From: Elmis aenea
Taxonomy: Eukaryota; Arthropoda; Insecta; Coleoptera; Elmidae
Assembly: GCA_947652605.1 (NCBI GenBank)
Contig: OX393579.1
Span: forward strand, 51,652,970-51,716,969
Length of the DNA: 64,000 nucleotides
Reading direction: 5' to 3'
In this document: in pieces, positions 1 to 11,148 of the stretch
Position numbering within the stretch: the first letter of the stretch is position 1
How the letters are laid out: the number at the start of each line of letters is the position of its first letter
Position numbers and translations under genes: made by a program
The notes under the pieces: generated by a model
Databases searched by the model: none
The model's input: only the letters and a program-made list of their open reading frames with translations
Told to the model about the DNA's origin: nothing

Positions 1-1165
1 TTCCCATGAGAATTAATACATAGACGTAATCTCATAACAAAATTCAACATCACACGCTGCAATACATCACGATTCATGTCCCTTACTTCACGTTCAATTG
101 CAAGTTTCAGTTCTCGAAGTGTGCGTGGTTTATCCCTGTACCCTCTAGACTTGAGATAGCCCCCCCATAAATAAAAGTCAGGGACACTCAGGTCGGGTCA
201 TCTTGCCATTGAATGTCACCGAATCGTGAGATAACTCTTTCCGGAAAAAATTCTCGCACAGTGTTCATCGACTGAAGAGCTGTATGGGCCGTAGCCTCGT
301 CCTGTTGGAACATTACATTGTTTAAACTGAGTCTTCCTACTTCAGGCATGAGGAAGTTTTGCAGCATATCCATGTACCAATCAGAGGTAACCGTTACAGT
401 CTGATTATCCAGTTCAAAAAAATAAGGACCAATAATTACTGATGTGGTGACTCCACACCAAACGTTCATTTTGGGACTGTGTAGAGGTTTTCATGCAAAC
501 TCAAAAAGATTTTGCGGAGCCCAGTGACTGAAGTTTTGCTTACTTACGAATCCATCTAAATGAAAATGGGCCTCATCGGTCATCATAACTTCATTCAGTA
601 GATTTTCATTGGCATTGAAAATTTCTAGAAAATGTTCACAAAATTGTACACGTGCTCTCTTATCCTGGGTTTTTAGTTTCTGAATCTTATAAGGGTGAAG
701 GTGAAGATCGTGTTTCAAGATTCGCCGGAACGATGTATTCGAGATGTTCAAAGCTTGAGAATGTCTTTCAGCTGAACGGGTCGGACTCTGTTCGACAGCA
801 ATTCTTACACAGTAAATGTTCTCAGGAGAAAGAACTGAACGAGTAGTACCCGAAAATTGTGAAACAACACTTCCACGAGCACGAAAATCACGTATCCATC
901 TTGAAAGAGCTTTGTTGGTGGGTATTCTTCCGTGTCTTGGAACTTGGAATTCACGCCGAAACATTCTTTGCGTTTCTACAATGCTAAGAGTTTCGACAAA
1001 ACTTCTGTACTGCGAAAATTCGTTGGTTTAAAGGAAAATGCGCCATAGCTTCATAAATTGCAAAGACGTTCAAAAATCTTTTGACGTTTATGAAGTTTCA
1101 GTATTGCCTATGTTTTTTTTCTATAGCCTACTTAAATCCCGTCATACCTATTGGCTAACCCTGTA
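1..1165 (-). pseudogene. Decayed IS630/Tc1/mariner-type transposase (DUF4817 class), 3' end cut by window
   Basis: Read on the minus strand. An open frame from about 1030 down to 491 carries an N-terminal helix-turn-helix region (RWIRDFRARGSV, then a second HTH near SNTSFRRILKHDLHLHPYKIQ) and the first catalytic Asp in MTDEAHFHLDG. A second frame, 469-188, carries the second Asp in FQQDEATAHTA. A frameshift near 205 separates it from the third Asp motif (SVPDFYLWG, about 155-130). Roughly 40-41 residues lie between the second and third Asp, so this is a DDD-type member, not classical Tc1 DD34E. A stop between the catalytic segments and the frameshift make it inactive. The 5' terminus reads TATACAGGGTTAGCC on the minus strand (1165-1152), like the CAGGGT ends of the palindromic repeats elsewhere in the window. 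The other end lies left of position 1. Confidence 0.85.
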
Positions 1166-1348
1166 TAAAACCTTTGTCTGGTTTTGAGATATTTATTCAG
1201 TATAACTAATTCAAAAATATTAAAGCAAAATAATTCACCTATAAACCGTTTTCTGGATATCTTTAAAAGCCTGGTTAAAATACACAGACTATATAAAAGC
1301 AATGATAAAAGAGTTTTGTTCAGCTTCATTAATATATTTCTTCGACAG

Positions 1349-3829
1349 CCTACAGTTCACCCAGCAACCAACTTCAACGCGGAGGAAGATTCTAAAGCCC
1401 TAAAAGAAGCCTTCAAAGGTTTCGGTACCGATGAAGAAGCAGTTATCGACATCCTCGCCAAAAGAAGTAATGCCCAAAGACAGGAAATCGCTATCAGGTT
1501 CAAAACCATGTACGGAAAGGTAAACACACATTTTAAAAACACCAAGATAACAACAATTTTCATGAATTCTTTTTTTAGGAGCTGATAAAGGAATTGAAAA
1601 GCGAGCTACGCGGAAATTTCGAAGATGTCATGATAGCTCTTATGATTCCACCAGTGGAGTATTATGCAAAACAGCTGCACAAAGCTATCAGTGGAATAGG
1701 AACGGATGAGGATACGATTATTGAAATTTTGGGCATCCATTCAAATGAAGAGATAAGTGCCATTCGTGAAGCTTACGAAACTAGTGAGTAGAGGATACGT
1801 GTAATTCGCAAAAAAAGTAATACTGTTTATTTGTAGTGTATGAAAAATCTTTGGAAAGTGACATCAAAGGAGATACGTCCGGTACAACTAAAAGATTACT
1901 TGTTTCTTTAGTAAATGTGAGTATTTTATAATTTGTAGGGTTAACGAAAATTTTTGACTCGAGAGATTTCAATGGATTTATACGTTTGACAGTTTAGCAT
2001 TGACTTTCATTTTTCATTGTTTATTTATGATATTAAGTTTGTTAAAGCACACGAACTTGTACCAATTCATGAACTAGTACATGAACTGGTTTATGGACAT
2101 GCGTCAACTATGGACTAATAAATGTATTGGTAGCTGCATTCGTGTCTGTGGGGTGGTGTTGAATCTTAAGAAACCATGGCACTGGTAAGGCGATGTGTAG
2201 CTACCAGAGGCCACGTTAATTGTGAACAGAGCCTGCGGGTAAAACTCCCAGCGCCAGTTCTTGCCTTCGTTCATGTACTTTTTTACCGTCCACAATCTAG
2301 TTCATGAATTGATTCGATAACTGCTGGAACAGCCGATTAACCGTCCGATGAACTATCAGAGATTGTGCTGGAACGCGATATTGACACTGGGCAGCCTAAT
2401 AAGTCTATCGGATCGTACATAGCCTTGATGAAAAAAAAAACGATTTTCTGGACTTTTACAAACTTCACAATTTAGCGATGGTTAAAAAAATTATGATGGA
2501 TTGTAGAAACGTGTTAGTTTAAAGAGAAATATTTAAACAACTGTTTTTTTTTTTAAATGAAATTCGCCTAATATACAGGGTGTGTAAAAATTGGCGGAAG
2601 AGCTACACGTGGCGATGTTCTTCGTAAAATTCTAAGTCGAAAATCTTTATACGAAAATGTTGTACCACGCTTGCTGTGTCTGCAAGAGGTCCTCAAAGTT
2701 TTGACATTTAGTCCTTTAATAAGCGTTATTATTTAATAATTGCAAATGAAAAAGCTGCAATTTGGAATAAAAATAAATTTCGAATAGTATTTTTTCCTAG
2801 ACATTGTGTTCTTCCTTTCAAAAATTGGTGTTGAAAATTTGTAAATCACTGATTTGAATGAAAATAATACATATGGCAACATTGTCATTAGCTGTCATCT
2901 CTGTTTTTCTCGTAATTATTTCTAGTTTGTGTTTTACGATACCCAAAAGTTTGCAGCTATGTTTACGATCTGAAGACTTTCAGTTCGAACAAAAATTGTA
3001 AATACCTAAGTAAAAATTGCTGATAAAAAAATGTCCAAACGCAAATCAATGTATGCAATGTTGCCAATTTTTTTTTCTTTAAATGGTTCCTGAGGCCATA
3101 GGAAGAATGGTACAACATTTTTGTATCAAGATTTTCGACTTGGAATTTTACGAAGAACATCGTCACGTGTAGCGCTTCCGCCAATTTATACACACCCCTG
3201 TATTGCTATTATGTTATTCAAAAACATCACCGGTTGCTAAGCAACGCCTTACAGTACAGTATAAATCAATTTTTGTTTTATAGGCAAATCGAGATGAAAC
3301 CGAAACTACAGACAAGGAACTGGCGTACAAAGATGCACAAACCCTCCTAAGAGCTGGAGAGTTATTCTACGGAACCGACGAATCTGCCTTCAACCAAATT
3401 CTCTGCCAGCGAAATCTATCGCAGATCAAACTCATTTTCGACGAATACCAGGCTCTAACGGGCCACGAATTCGAGAAGGCCATAGAAAATGAATTTTCCG
3501 GTACCGCCAAAAACACGCTGTTGGCTCTCGTCCAATGCATTCGTAACAAAATCGATTTCCTCGCGTCCAGACTACACTCAAGCATGGACAGAATTGGAAC
3601 CGATGATACAACGTTGATTAGAATTGTCGCTATTAGATCGGAAATCGATTTAGGAGACATTAAACAGGCTTTCCTGCAAAAATATGAAAAGACTTTGGCG
3701 GAATTCATTGAAGTAAGTACACTTTTGACGTAAATACGCGACTAGAAACTGATTTACTAGTGTTATTAATTTTTTCAGGGTGATACGTCTGGAGATTACA
3801 AGAAATGTCTACTGGCCATCGTGGGATGA
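1349..3829 (+). CDS. Annexin (B9/B10-like), 5' exon(s) not seen
   Basis: Ca2+-dependent phospholipid-binding protein of the cytosol and membrane surface, with roles in membrane trafficking and cortical organisation. Coding exons: 1349-1519, 1579-1783, 1837-1916, 3284-3712, 3779-3829 (TGA). They join in frame to 311 codons. All four annexin repeats are present: KGFGTDEEA, SGIGTDEDT, LFYGTDESA and DRIGTDDTT mark the type 2 Ca2+ loops of repeats I-IV. Each is followed about 40 residues later by an acidic residue (for example SELRGNFED). The first visible exon opens in phase 0 at PTVHPATNF after a CAG acceptor, so a short start exon must lie upstream, perhaps left of a transposon insertion or outside the window. 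The third intron holds a palindromic element (2574-3202) and a dispersed repeat (2045-2432). A second annexin follows on the same strand. The family is certain; orthology to B9 rather than B10 is not. Confidence 0.93.
2045..2432. repeat. Dispersed repeat, copy A (partner at 14352-14833)
   Basis: This stretch and 14352-14833 share diverged but clearly colinear sequence, including CTAATAAATGTATTGG and GGAACGCGATATTGA. Both lie in annexin gene introns. No protein or terminal repeat was recognised. It may be a short interspersed or non-autonomous element. Confidence 0.6.
2574..3202. mobile_element. Palindromic (foldback) element, TACAGGGTGTG family
   Basis: Left end ATACAGGGTGTGTAAAAATT at about 2573; right end CACACCCCTGTAT at about 3191-3203. 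The outer 100 bp of the two arms are inverted copies, sharing for example GGCGGAAGAGCTACACGTGG-like and TTCTTCGTAAAATTC sequence. The TA flanks fit a Tc1/mariner-like TA target. It is non-coding and sits inside the third intron of the first annexin gene. Confidence 0.8.
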
Positions 3830-4605
3830 GCACCAATTTTGCTACCAACAATTAAATTGTGTTCCATTAAGACAAACTTCCTAATTTAGGAGTGTGAAAT
3901 AGTTAACACTAAATAATGTATTTATATTTTTAGTATTTTTTATCAAGTTCTTGATGAAATATATCTCAGTGTTCACATAGAATTACAGTTGCCAAAAAAT
4001 ATATACCAAGAATATATTTATCTTATTTCTTACACAATGTTTTATTTTTAAAAATTACGTGGAAAAACCATGCACCGAAGTCATACAAAAATTAATAAAT
4101 TTCGATGAATTGTGACAAAAAATATGAACACAACTAGCAGTTGAGTAAATAAACGTTTAAATAACATACAAAACCACAGATGCAGGCATATTACAAAACA
4201 ATTCAAATGCCCGACTTCGCAAAATAAATAAAGTTGCAAAATAAAACACTGCAACAAGATACGAATCAATGCAAATAATCCATGCTTCCGGTAACATCTA
4301 TTCCAGACACTTTGGAGCACTTGTGTATTTGTTCTATTTGTTAAAGTAAATACAAGATAACAAACGTTGAGTACCTACTTGATGTTTATTTATCAATAGA
4401 AAATGTCACTTTGTGCAGTATATTTACTTTGCAGCTAACAACATACACAATATTGCAATGTTATTTCAATACACTAAAAAGAAAAATATAAAGAACATGT
4501 TTGGTTATAATTAATGTGAACCATGTTTGTGCTTATTTTAAAAAATGTTTATTTATTGTGTTTTTTGCAAATCAGTAAGTTTTTTGCACTGACGAAACAG
4601 TGCGA
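3830..4605. other. Annexin 3' UTR and AT-rich intergenic DNA
   Basis: Follows the TGA of the first annexin. An AATAAA occurs near 4092 and another near 4145; either could be the polyadenylation signal. No other structure was recognised. Confidence 0.4.
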
Positions 4606-4858
4606 TATTGTGAAACTCTAAAAAAATCTACAACTTTTTCCCCAAAAATATTTTTGTACCATCAAGTATAACCGAGTTATTAACGATTTGAAAAAAAAAT
4701 CCCAAATTGATTTTTGTTTATTATCTAGCGTGCCATGGAATTTTTTTTAAACATTAAAGCATCACTCAGAAAGGGAGACAATTTGCCTAATTTAAACTTC
4801 TTTGTAGCTCTACCGTTTACGAGATCCCAATAGTGGCCCTTCTATGTGGACCGCCCTG
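4606..4858. repeat. Single arm of a palindromic element (family of 50254-51023)
   Basis: Matches the right arm of the palindrome at 50254-51023 through TTATCTAGCGTGCCATGG, GCATCACT and CCCTTC(T/C)ATGT, and ends in CGCCCTGTATA. The opposite arm is absent here. Confidence 0.65.
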
Positions 4859-5843
4859 TATATGTACAAAGGATAATAATTGTGAATATAATACTCATCA
4901 TAAACTAAACTTCTTTCCTTCTGTTTATTTAGACCAATTCATTTCTGTAAAAACCCAATCACTGATCCCGAGGTACGATCCGGGCAAATATTTTAAACCC
5001 TGGCTTTTAAATTGTTTATTACAAAATTAATTACACTCTATTTCCTATTGCTAAGCTAAAGGTTTATCGCTAATCGCCGTTTATTAGACTAGTAATCATG
5101 CTAATAAAAATTACTTAATATTATCTGATAAATAGAGATTATATAACTTTTGATATTGACACGGAATTAAGCACCTTAAAAAATTAATATAAGTTATTAG
5201 ACTACTATTAGATTACTTCTGATATTAACAAGAAATTAAGCTCCTCGTAAAATTGATGCAAGTTATTTTCAACTAAAAAAAAAAAACGATGTCAATAATC
5301 TATTGCTTGTACGTGCTATGCAGACTTCAAAAGTTCGAATGTACTTTTCTAATCGTAGTAATGAACCGTTAGTGAAGTTATTGGATAATGTAAGTGAGTT
5401 TGGCTGAATTGAATGCAGCTCTTTGCGGACACAACGGGCGCAACCGAATGACCTTTTGGCGTTTAAGTATTAAAAGATTCATAATCCTATTTATAAACGT
5501 ACTTTTGAGAAGACGAACTGTAAATTTGTTGTTACTTATTTGAGCAAAGTAATAAAAATAAATAACAAGGTAGAAACATTCCAACCAAGCTGTCTACAGT
5601 CAAATTTTTACTAACTGAGTAGTAGTTATAAACATTTTCTAATGTTTAGTCCGCAAAATCAGAACCAATAAACAGTCAAATGTCAGGTCTTCCTTGGATC
5701 ACATAAAATGCCTTCAATTTGAATTTTTGGGGTTGCATTTTAAAATTTACATTTAACACAATTGGTGGCAGGTACGTGACTGTGGGAGATTTTTCCAGAA
5801 GCAATTACACCTCAAATTTATACAACTACCGATCAGCTGTATA
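4859..5843. other. Intergenic, no gene recognised
   Basis: AT-rich sequence between two repeat elements. Open frames are short and without recognisable motifs. Confidence 0.4.
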
Positions 5844-7046
5844 CAGGGTGGTCCAAATTCGATGGGATTGCATGGGTATCTCGGTTAATATTTAAGATAG
5901 AGAAACGGTTAAATTATCAAAAATGTGCAGTTTTTTGAGACAAACTCAGAACCGTTTTCAAAAATATTCTATCATTTCCGGTTTTCGAGTTATCGAATAA
6001 AAAGTGTTTTTTTGTCATATTAATAATGTGTCATATCTCCGTTATTGTTGTAAATATCAAAAATATTTATTAAGATTATTTTTGGATATTTTTATGTTTA
6101 ATTTGATTATACTAAAAAAAAAATTTTTACGCTCGCCGTTAAAAAGTTATGACACAAACTTACCTTTTTTTAAATGGAAACGATAGTTGGCTATGACCTA
6201 TTTAAATTCCTCATTTTTTTCTCATTCCAAATATATAAGGGTCGATGTATTTATTTTTAATAATACGCAAGTTATGAAGGTTTTTTAGGTAGTAGGCTAT
6301 GAAAACAAAAACCAAACAAGGTGTAAAACCTTACAAAACTCATGTGGTACAAGTTACCAAGGTTTTTTAATTTGTTGTGGAGATAAACATTGTAAATATT
6401 TGAAAATAAGAAAACAACGATAAAGTCGGTATCAGCAGTAATGTAGGATATTGTTGTTTATCTTATGTTCAAAAAATTTCGTATTTATCTCAATAACAAA
6501 TTAAAAAACCTTGGTAACTTGTACCACATGAGTTTTATAAGGTTTTACACCTTGTTTATTTTTTGTTTTCACAGCCTACTATGATTTTCTTTTAAAAAAA
6601 AAAAAAAAACCTTCATAACTTGCGTATTGTTGAAAATAAATACATCAACCCTCATATATTTGAAATGAGAAAAAAATTAGGAATTTAAATAGGTCATAGC
6701 CAACTATCGTTTCCATTTAAAAAAAGGTAAGTTTGTGTCATAACTTTTTAACGGCGAGCGTAAAAATTTTTTTTTTATTATAATCAAATTAAACATAAAA
6801 ATATCCAAAAATAATCTTAATAAATATTTTTGATATTTACAACAATAACGGAGATATGACACATTATTAATATGACAAAAAAACACTTTTTATTCGATAA
6901 CTCGAAAACCGGAAATGATAGATTATTTTTGAAAACGGTTCTGAGTTTGTCTCAAAAAACTGCACATTTTTGGTAATTTAACCGTTTCTCTATCTTAAAT
7001 ATTAACCGAGATACCCATGCAATCCCATCGAATTTGGACCACCCTG
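5844..7046. mobile_element. Palindromic (foldback) element, TACAGGGTGGTCC family
   Basis: A 1.2-kb near-perfect inverted repeat. It starts CAGGGTGGTCCAAATTCGAT and ends with the reverse complement at 7046, flanked by TA on both sides. The arms are so alike that the same 60-residue open frame appears on the plus strand at 6004-6186 and on the minus strand at 6704-6886; it is a mirror artefact, not a gene. The centre (about 6430-6480) is a short unique spacer. Other copies: 20849-22483 and a half copy at 24228-24632. Confidence 0.9.
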
Positions 7047-7568
7047 TACATACATACATATACACTACTTGACTTTTTTTTGCAATAGATACGATCAAGC
7101 GCGCTTATACAATGAATGAATTAATGCATACAGTTCTACAACTTCATTTAACGAACCTGGGTTGGGAAAACAATTAAATTTACATATTATTTGATCATCA
7201 GTTCTATTTTTAATATACGTGCAGTTCAAATTGCAACAAGGCAACAACCTTTTAAAAAACGATAATGCCAGTGTAACACAATTAAAAATAACGTAGTTAC
7301 TAGAAGTCCCGAGTCAATGAATAACTCAAAACTATATTTAACAGCAGCAATAACAAACTGCTTCAGTTTTATTGACTGGCACATCTACCAGTAACGTGCT
7401 TTTGATGCGTGTTGCTATTATTCAATAACGTCAGAGAAAATTGAATTTCATGATACTTCAGAAATAGAAAAATAATATTGGGAAAGGATCAAGAGATGCG
7501 GCCTAAAATTTTGGTGCTTTTCTTTGGCGCGCATAGGCACAAACGTTGAACACTCATGGGAAGAACTG
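7047..7568. other. Intergenic, ends in the 9-bp target duplication
   Basis: No gene was recognised. Positions 7560-7568 (GAAGAACTG) are the left copy of the target duplication of the next element. Confidence 0.4.
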
Positions 7569-9064
7569 AGGTCCGTCAAGTTGGAGCTACAACATAACAA
7601 AAAACAAAAACTTTTAACGTCATAATTTTTTGCTCATTTTTTGCTAATTGTTGCTATACTTTTTAAATTTTTTGCTGGTCTCTAATAGAAGATAATTAAA
7701 AAAAAGGAATTGTAACTCCAACTTTACGCTGAGTTACATTTGCTAAAAAGTCAAAATGTTTTTATGTCACAATTTTTTGCTCATTTTTTGCTAATTTTTG
7801 CTGTACTTTTTAAATTTTTTGCTGGTCTCTAATGGGAGATAATTTTAAAAAAAGAATTGTAACTCCAACTTTACGCTGAGTTACATTTGCTAAAAAGTCA
7901 AAATGTTTTCATGTCACAATTTTTTGCTCATTTTTTGCTAATTTTTGCTGTACTTTTTAAATTTTTTGCTGTTCGCTTTTCCAAGATATGTAGTTTTTTC
8001 ATAATCATTATGTGCTACAAATAGGTGGTATTCTTGGATATACAACACGAATAACTTCGAATAACCAAAATTTACGTCAATGTTTTGTTCTAATAACTTT
8101 ATAATAATTTATAAAGTTAAATTATATACACACTTTCAATTAATTGATATTTAAAAGTAGTTTTGTTGCAGTTTTTGTAAAAACCATAAAGTTTCTTTAC
8201 ATGACTATCAGTTAAGGCATTGTTACACTCCAATAAAATTGAACAATAGGTACATAAATTCAGACCTGCAAATAACAATGCTAAGACCCACCAGAAATAG
8301 GACTAGGTTCTTTTTGTAGAAATAAACATTTTTAGTTGACAATGTTACAACAATAAAAAAATGTTAGTACAAAAACCTAATTTTTACTCTTATGTGATGT
8401 GGGACATATGTGTCCCTTTAATGGTCTAAAGAGGGTTAAAAAGTCGTTACATTTGTAACTCAGCGTAAAGTTGGAGTTACAATTCTTTTTTTTTAATTAT
8501 CTCCCATTAGAGACCAGCAAACAATTTAAAAAGTACAGCAAAAATTAGCAAAAAATGAGCAAAAAATTGTGACATGAAAACATTTTGACTTTTTAGCAAA
8601 TGTAACTCAGCGTAAAGTTGGAGTTACAATTCTTTTTTTTTAATTATCTCCCATTAGAGACCAGCAAAAAATTTAAAAAGTACAGCAAAAATTAGCAAAA
8701 AATGAGCAAAAAATTGTGACATGAAAACATTTTGACTTTTTCGCAAATGTAACTCAGCGTAAAGTTGGAGTTACAATTCTTTTTTTTTAATTATCTCCCA
8801 TTAGAGACCAGCAAAAAATTTAAAAAGTACAGCAAAAATTAGCAAAAAATGAGCAAAAAATTGTGACATAAAAACATTTTGACTTTTTAGCAAATGTAAC
8901 TCAGCGTAAAGTTGGAGTTACAATCCTTTTTTTTTTATTATCTTCTATTAGAGACCAGCAAAAAATTTAAAAAGCATAGCAAAAATGAGCAAAAAATGAG
9001 CAAAAAATTATGACGTTAAAAGTTTTTGTTTTTTGTTATGTTGTAGCTCCAACTTGACGGACCT
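7569..9064. mobile_element. Foldback transposon with tandem-repeat arms and 9-bp target duplication
   Basis: Outer ends are inverted copies beginning AGGTCCGTCAAGTTGGAGCT. The flanks carry a perfect 9-bp direct repeat, GAAGAACTG, at 7560-7568 and 9065-9073. Each arm consists of roughly 150-bp tandem units containing GTAACTCCAACTTTACGCTG and repeats of TTTTTTGCTCA/TTTTTGCTAA, about 2.5 units on the left (to about 7980) and about 4 on the right (from about 8440). The centre (about 7980-8440) is non-repetitive and has no recognisable coding. The architecture resembles Drosophila FB elements, and a 9-bp duplication is typical of FB and Mutator-like transposition. No transposase is present, so it is non-autonomous. 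Confidence 0.9.
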
Positions 9065-9129
9065 GAAGAACTGGGAAAATAAGTTATTGGATTGACGCAC
9101 AAGTTCAGGAAGACCAACCAACTTTTATA

Positions 9130-9960
9130 AAGAGAGTTTATTATTATTTTATTTTGTAGGACTGTTGAGTTGTGTTTTGCTGACTTTTTTCCATGTCTTG
9201 TGCTAGCCTTTTTATCTCTTCCCATTTGATGTTTCTATCCGTTGTTGCTTTTTGAACTTCGTCATGCCAGGTTTTTCTCGGTCCAACTCTTTTGTTTTTT
9301 CTCTGTGATCTTGCTTCATAGGTTTTTCTAGTTAACCTTCCTTCTTTCATACTATAAATGTGTCCCAACTGATTTTATTTTCAATTCTGATCTTTTTTGG
9401 TTTTTCCTTGGCTTTTTCTTAAAAATCGCTTTTCTGATGCATTCACTCGCCTTAAATTATTTTTATTTGTGAGTGTCCACGTTTCACTTCCGTATAAAAG
9501 TACCGAAGTTACTACCTTTTTGACCACTTCCACTTTTGTTCGTTTTGGGACTTCTCTGTTTCCAAAAAATGTTGTTCTTAAACTGTTAAATATTCTTCCC
9601 ACATTTCCTGTCCTTCGGCTTATTGCCTTGTCCATTCCTCTATTTTTCTCTAGGATCACTGCTAAATATTTAAAGCTTTCTACCTGTACAAACCTAAGCC
9701 CATTTAAAGTGATTTTGCCCTTTGTTCTCTGTTGTAACGATCATAGTTTTAGTTTTTCTGTATTTTTTTCGTATTGAATTCTTCCAATTCCTGGTGTAGA
9801 GTTTCTAGATTATGTTGCAGATTCTTTTCTGTTTCCGCGACTAAGATCATGTCGTCTGCGCGCATTACCTCAAATGTTTATTGTTTTCATTTTCCAGTTG
9901 CCTAGGTGAAAAGGACTGATATTTTGTTTTACTTCTTTAATTACCCCATCTATGAGGGTT
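9130..9960 (-). mobile_element. 3' fragment of a non-LTR retrotransposon (RTE/CR1-like RT C-terminus)
   Basis: Read on the minus strand from 9960 down. It begins with a degenerate reverse transcriptase motif C region (RADDMILVAETEKNLQ, about 9870-9820), then LLYGSETWTLTNKN and FLRKSQGKTKKDQ (9659-9381 frame). The C-terminal segment is GRLTRKTYEARSQRKNKR ... RKTWHDEVQKATTDRN (9368-9144 frame). Frameshifts separate the three parts and the 5' portion is missing, so this is a dead, 5'-truncated copy. The 3' end lies close to 9130. A related copy is at 54660-55020. Confidence 0.85.
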
Positions 9961-9984
9961 TAATGGTTTTAATTAACGATCGAT

Positions 9985-10430
9985 CGATTCGCGAATTGGG
10001 CATTATGATGAACTGAGATCAATCGACCATCGTACGACATTTGCATTCCATGGGCAAGGTTCAAAAATTGGGTATATGGCCACCATACGTTTTGAGCGAA
10101 AACAACTTAACTAAGCTTGTGATTCTTTGGTTACTCGTCATCGTTTAGCTCGCTAAACTCGACGGTTTTGTTCCAAATTGTCCGCCTCTTTATCGTAATC
10201 TTGCTCCATTAGATTTTCATAATTTTTCGCACACTCTCAAACAATCTTTAAGGATCATTTTTTAATAACGAGACTGCTCTTCAAAATCGACTTAACGACT
10301 TCTTCACCTCCAAACCACCGGAATTTTTCTGGCGTGGCAAAACTGCCAGAATGTTGGAAGACAATCATTAACAATGCAGGAGAATATATTATTGATAATT
10401 TATGCATTTTGTTTATTTAAATAAAATTAT
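9985..10430 (+). pseudogene. Internally deleted mariner transposase remnant
   Basis: In one frame from about 10044: HLHSMGKVQKLGIWPP then VLSENNLTK, a typical mariner second-HTH/linker segment. From about 10320 the C-terminal motif KLPECWKTIINNAGEYIID appears. The catalytic core between them is largely missing or scrambled and stops are frequent. It looks like the mellifera/mosellana-type mariners and is unlike the other mariners in this window. Confidence 0.75.
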
Positions 10431-10914
10431 TTCAACAAAAACGCTACAAACTAATGATAACATTGGAAGGTTGCGTTTTGGCCGTGAAATTATACATTTC
10501 TGTGTTGTGATAATTACAATTCATAACTTTCCATACCTCAACAAGATAAAATTCAATGAATTCGAATTATATTATGGTACTGTTTTTAAATTTTGTCGAT
10601 GTGATGGATCCATTTTGAAAACGCAACGTCCTCGCGTACAAAACTAAACGTCCAAAGTAATTTTCGTGCTATTAAATCATTTAAGAAAGGGACATTGTTG
10701 TATCGGTTTAACAATGTTTAACTTCCATCGCGCAGTCTCGAACGACAGCGTGACGTCAAGACGTAAGCAACCTTGTTGCACGGTTTCACACGACAGCATT
10801 GTTGACAAAACCAGCCGGTTAGTCATCAGATTTCCATACCAATAATCCCGTGATATTACTAATACATACGTCAAAGTTGCAACGTCATAACTAAACCGTG
10901 TATTTTATATTAAT
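10431..10914. promoter_or_regulatory. Upstream region of annexin B11-type gene
   Basis: No protein was recognised. Just downstream, TATTTTATATTAA (about 10900-10912) precedes TCAGTCAG (about 10915), an arthropod initiator-like sequence at a plausible distance. This suggests transcription starts near 10918. Inferred from motif spacing only. Confidence 0.35.
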
Positions 10915-10917
10915 CAG

Positions 10918-11148
10918 TCAGTATTTCGAGTGTGTCTTAGTGAATTAAACGAACAGTTTTAAAGTGCTCCTACAAGTAGGTAGGTGTGTCCCACATTTTA
11001 AGTAGCACAAGATTACATGTTTAACATTGCAGTATCGTAGCTTGAGCGCTTGTTATTTTTATCCGCACTTGAACAGTATTAAAAAGTGTTGTTTTCGTTT
11101 CAGATATCAACAATGAGTTATCCTGGAGGTTATCCATCTCATCAAGGG
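10918..11148 (+). other. AnxB11: Probable 5' UTR exon(s) and start exon of annexin B11-type gene
   Basis: A donor-like TAG|GTAGGT at about 10979 and the acceptor TTTCAG at 11098-11103 suggest a non-coding exon 1. It joins exon 2 (11104-11148), which carries the ATG at 11113. The exon 1 limits are inferred. Confidence 0.4.

Noticed and set aside
1184..1348. In-frame extension upstream of the first visible annexin exon (MRYLFSITNSK...)
   Set aside because: AT-rich sequence of intron type with a CAG acceptor at 1346-1348. The annexin N-terminus normally begins with a short separate exon before PTV.
6004..6886. Identical 60-residue open frames on opposite strands (MFFCHINNVSYLRY...)
   Set aside because: They are mirror images in the two arms of a palindromic element. 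AT-rich composition and absence of any domain argue against a gene.
7569..9064. Tandem units as satellite DNA
   Set aside because: Inverted symmetry about a unique centre and the exact 9-bp target duplication show a transposable element, not a satellite array.
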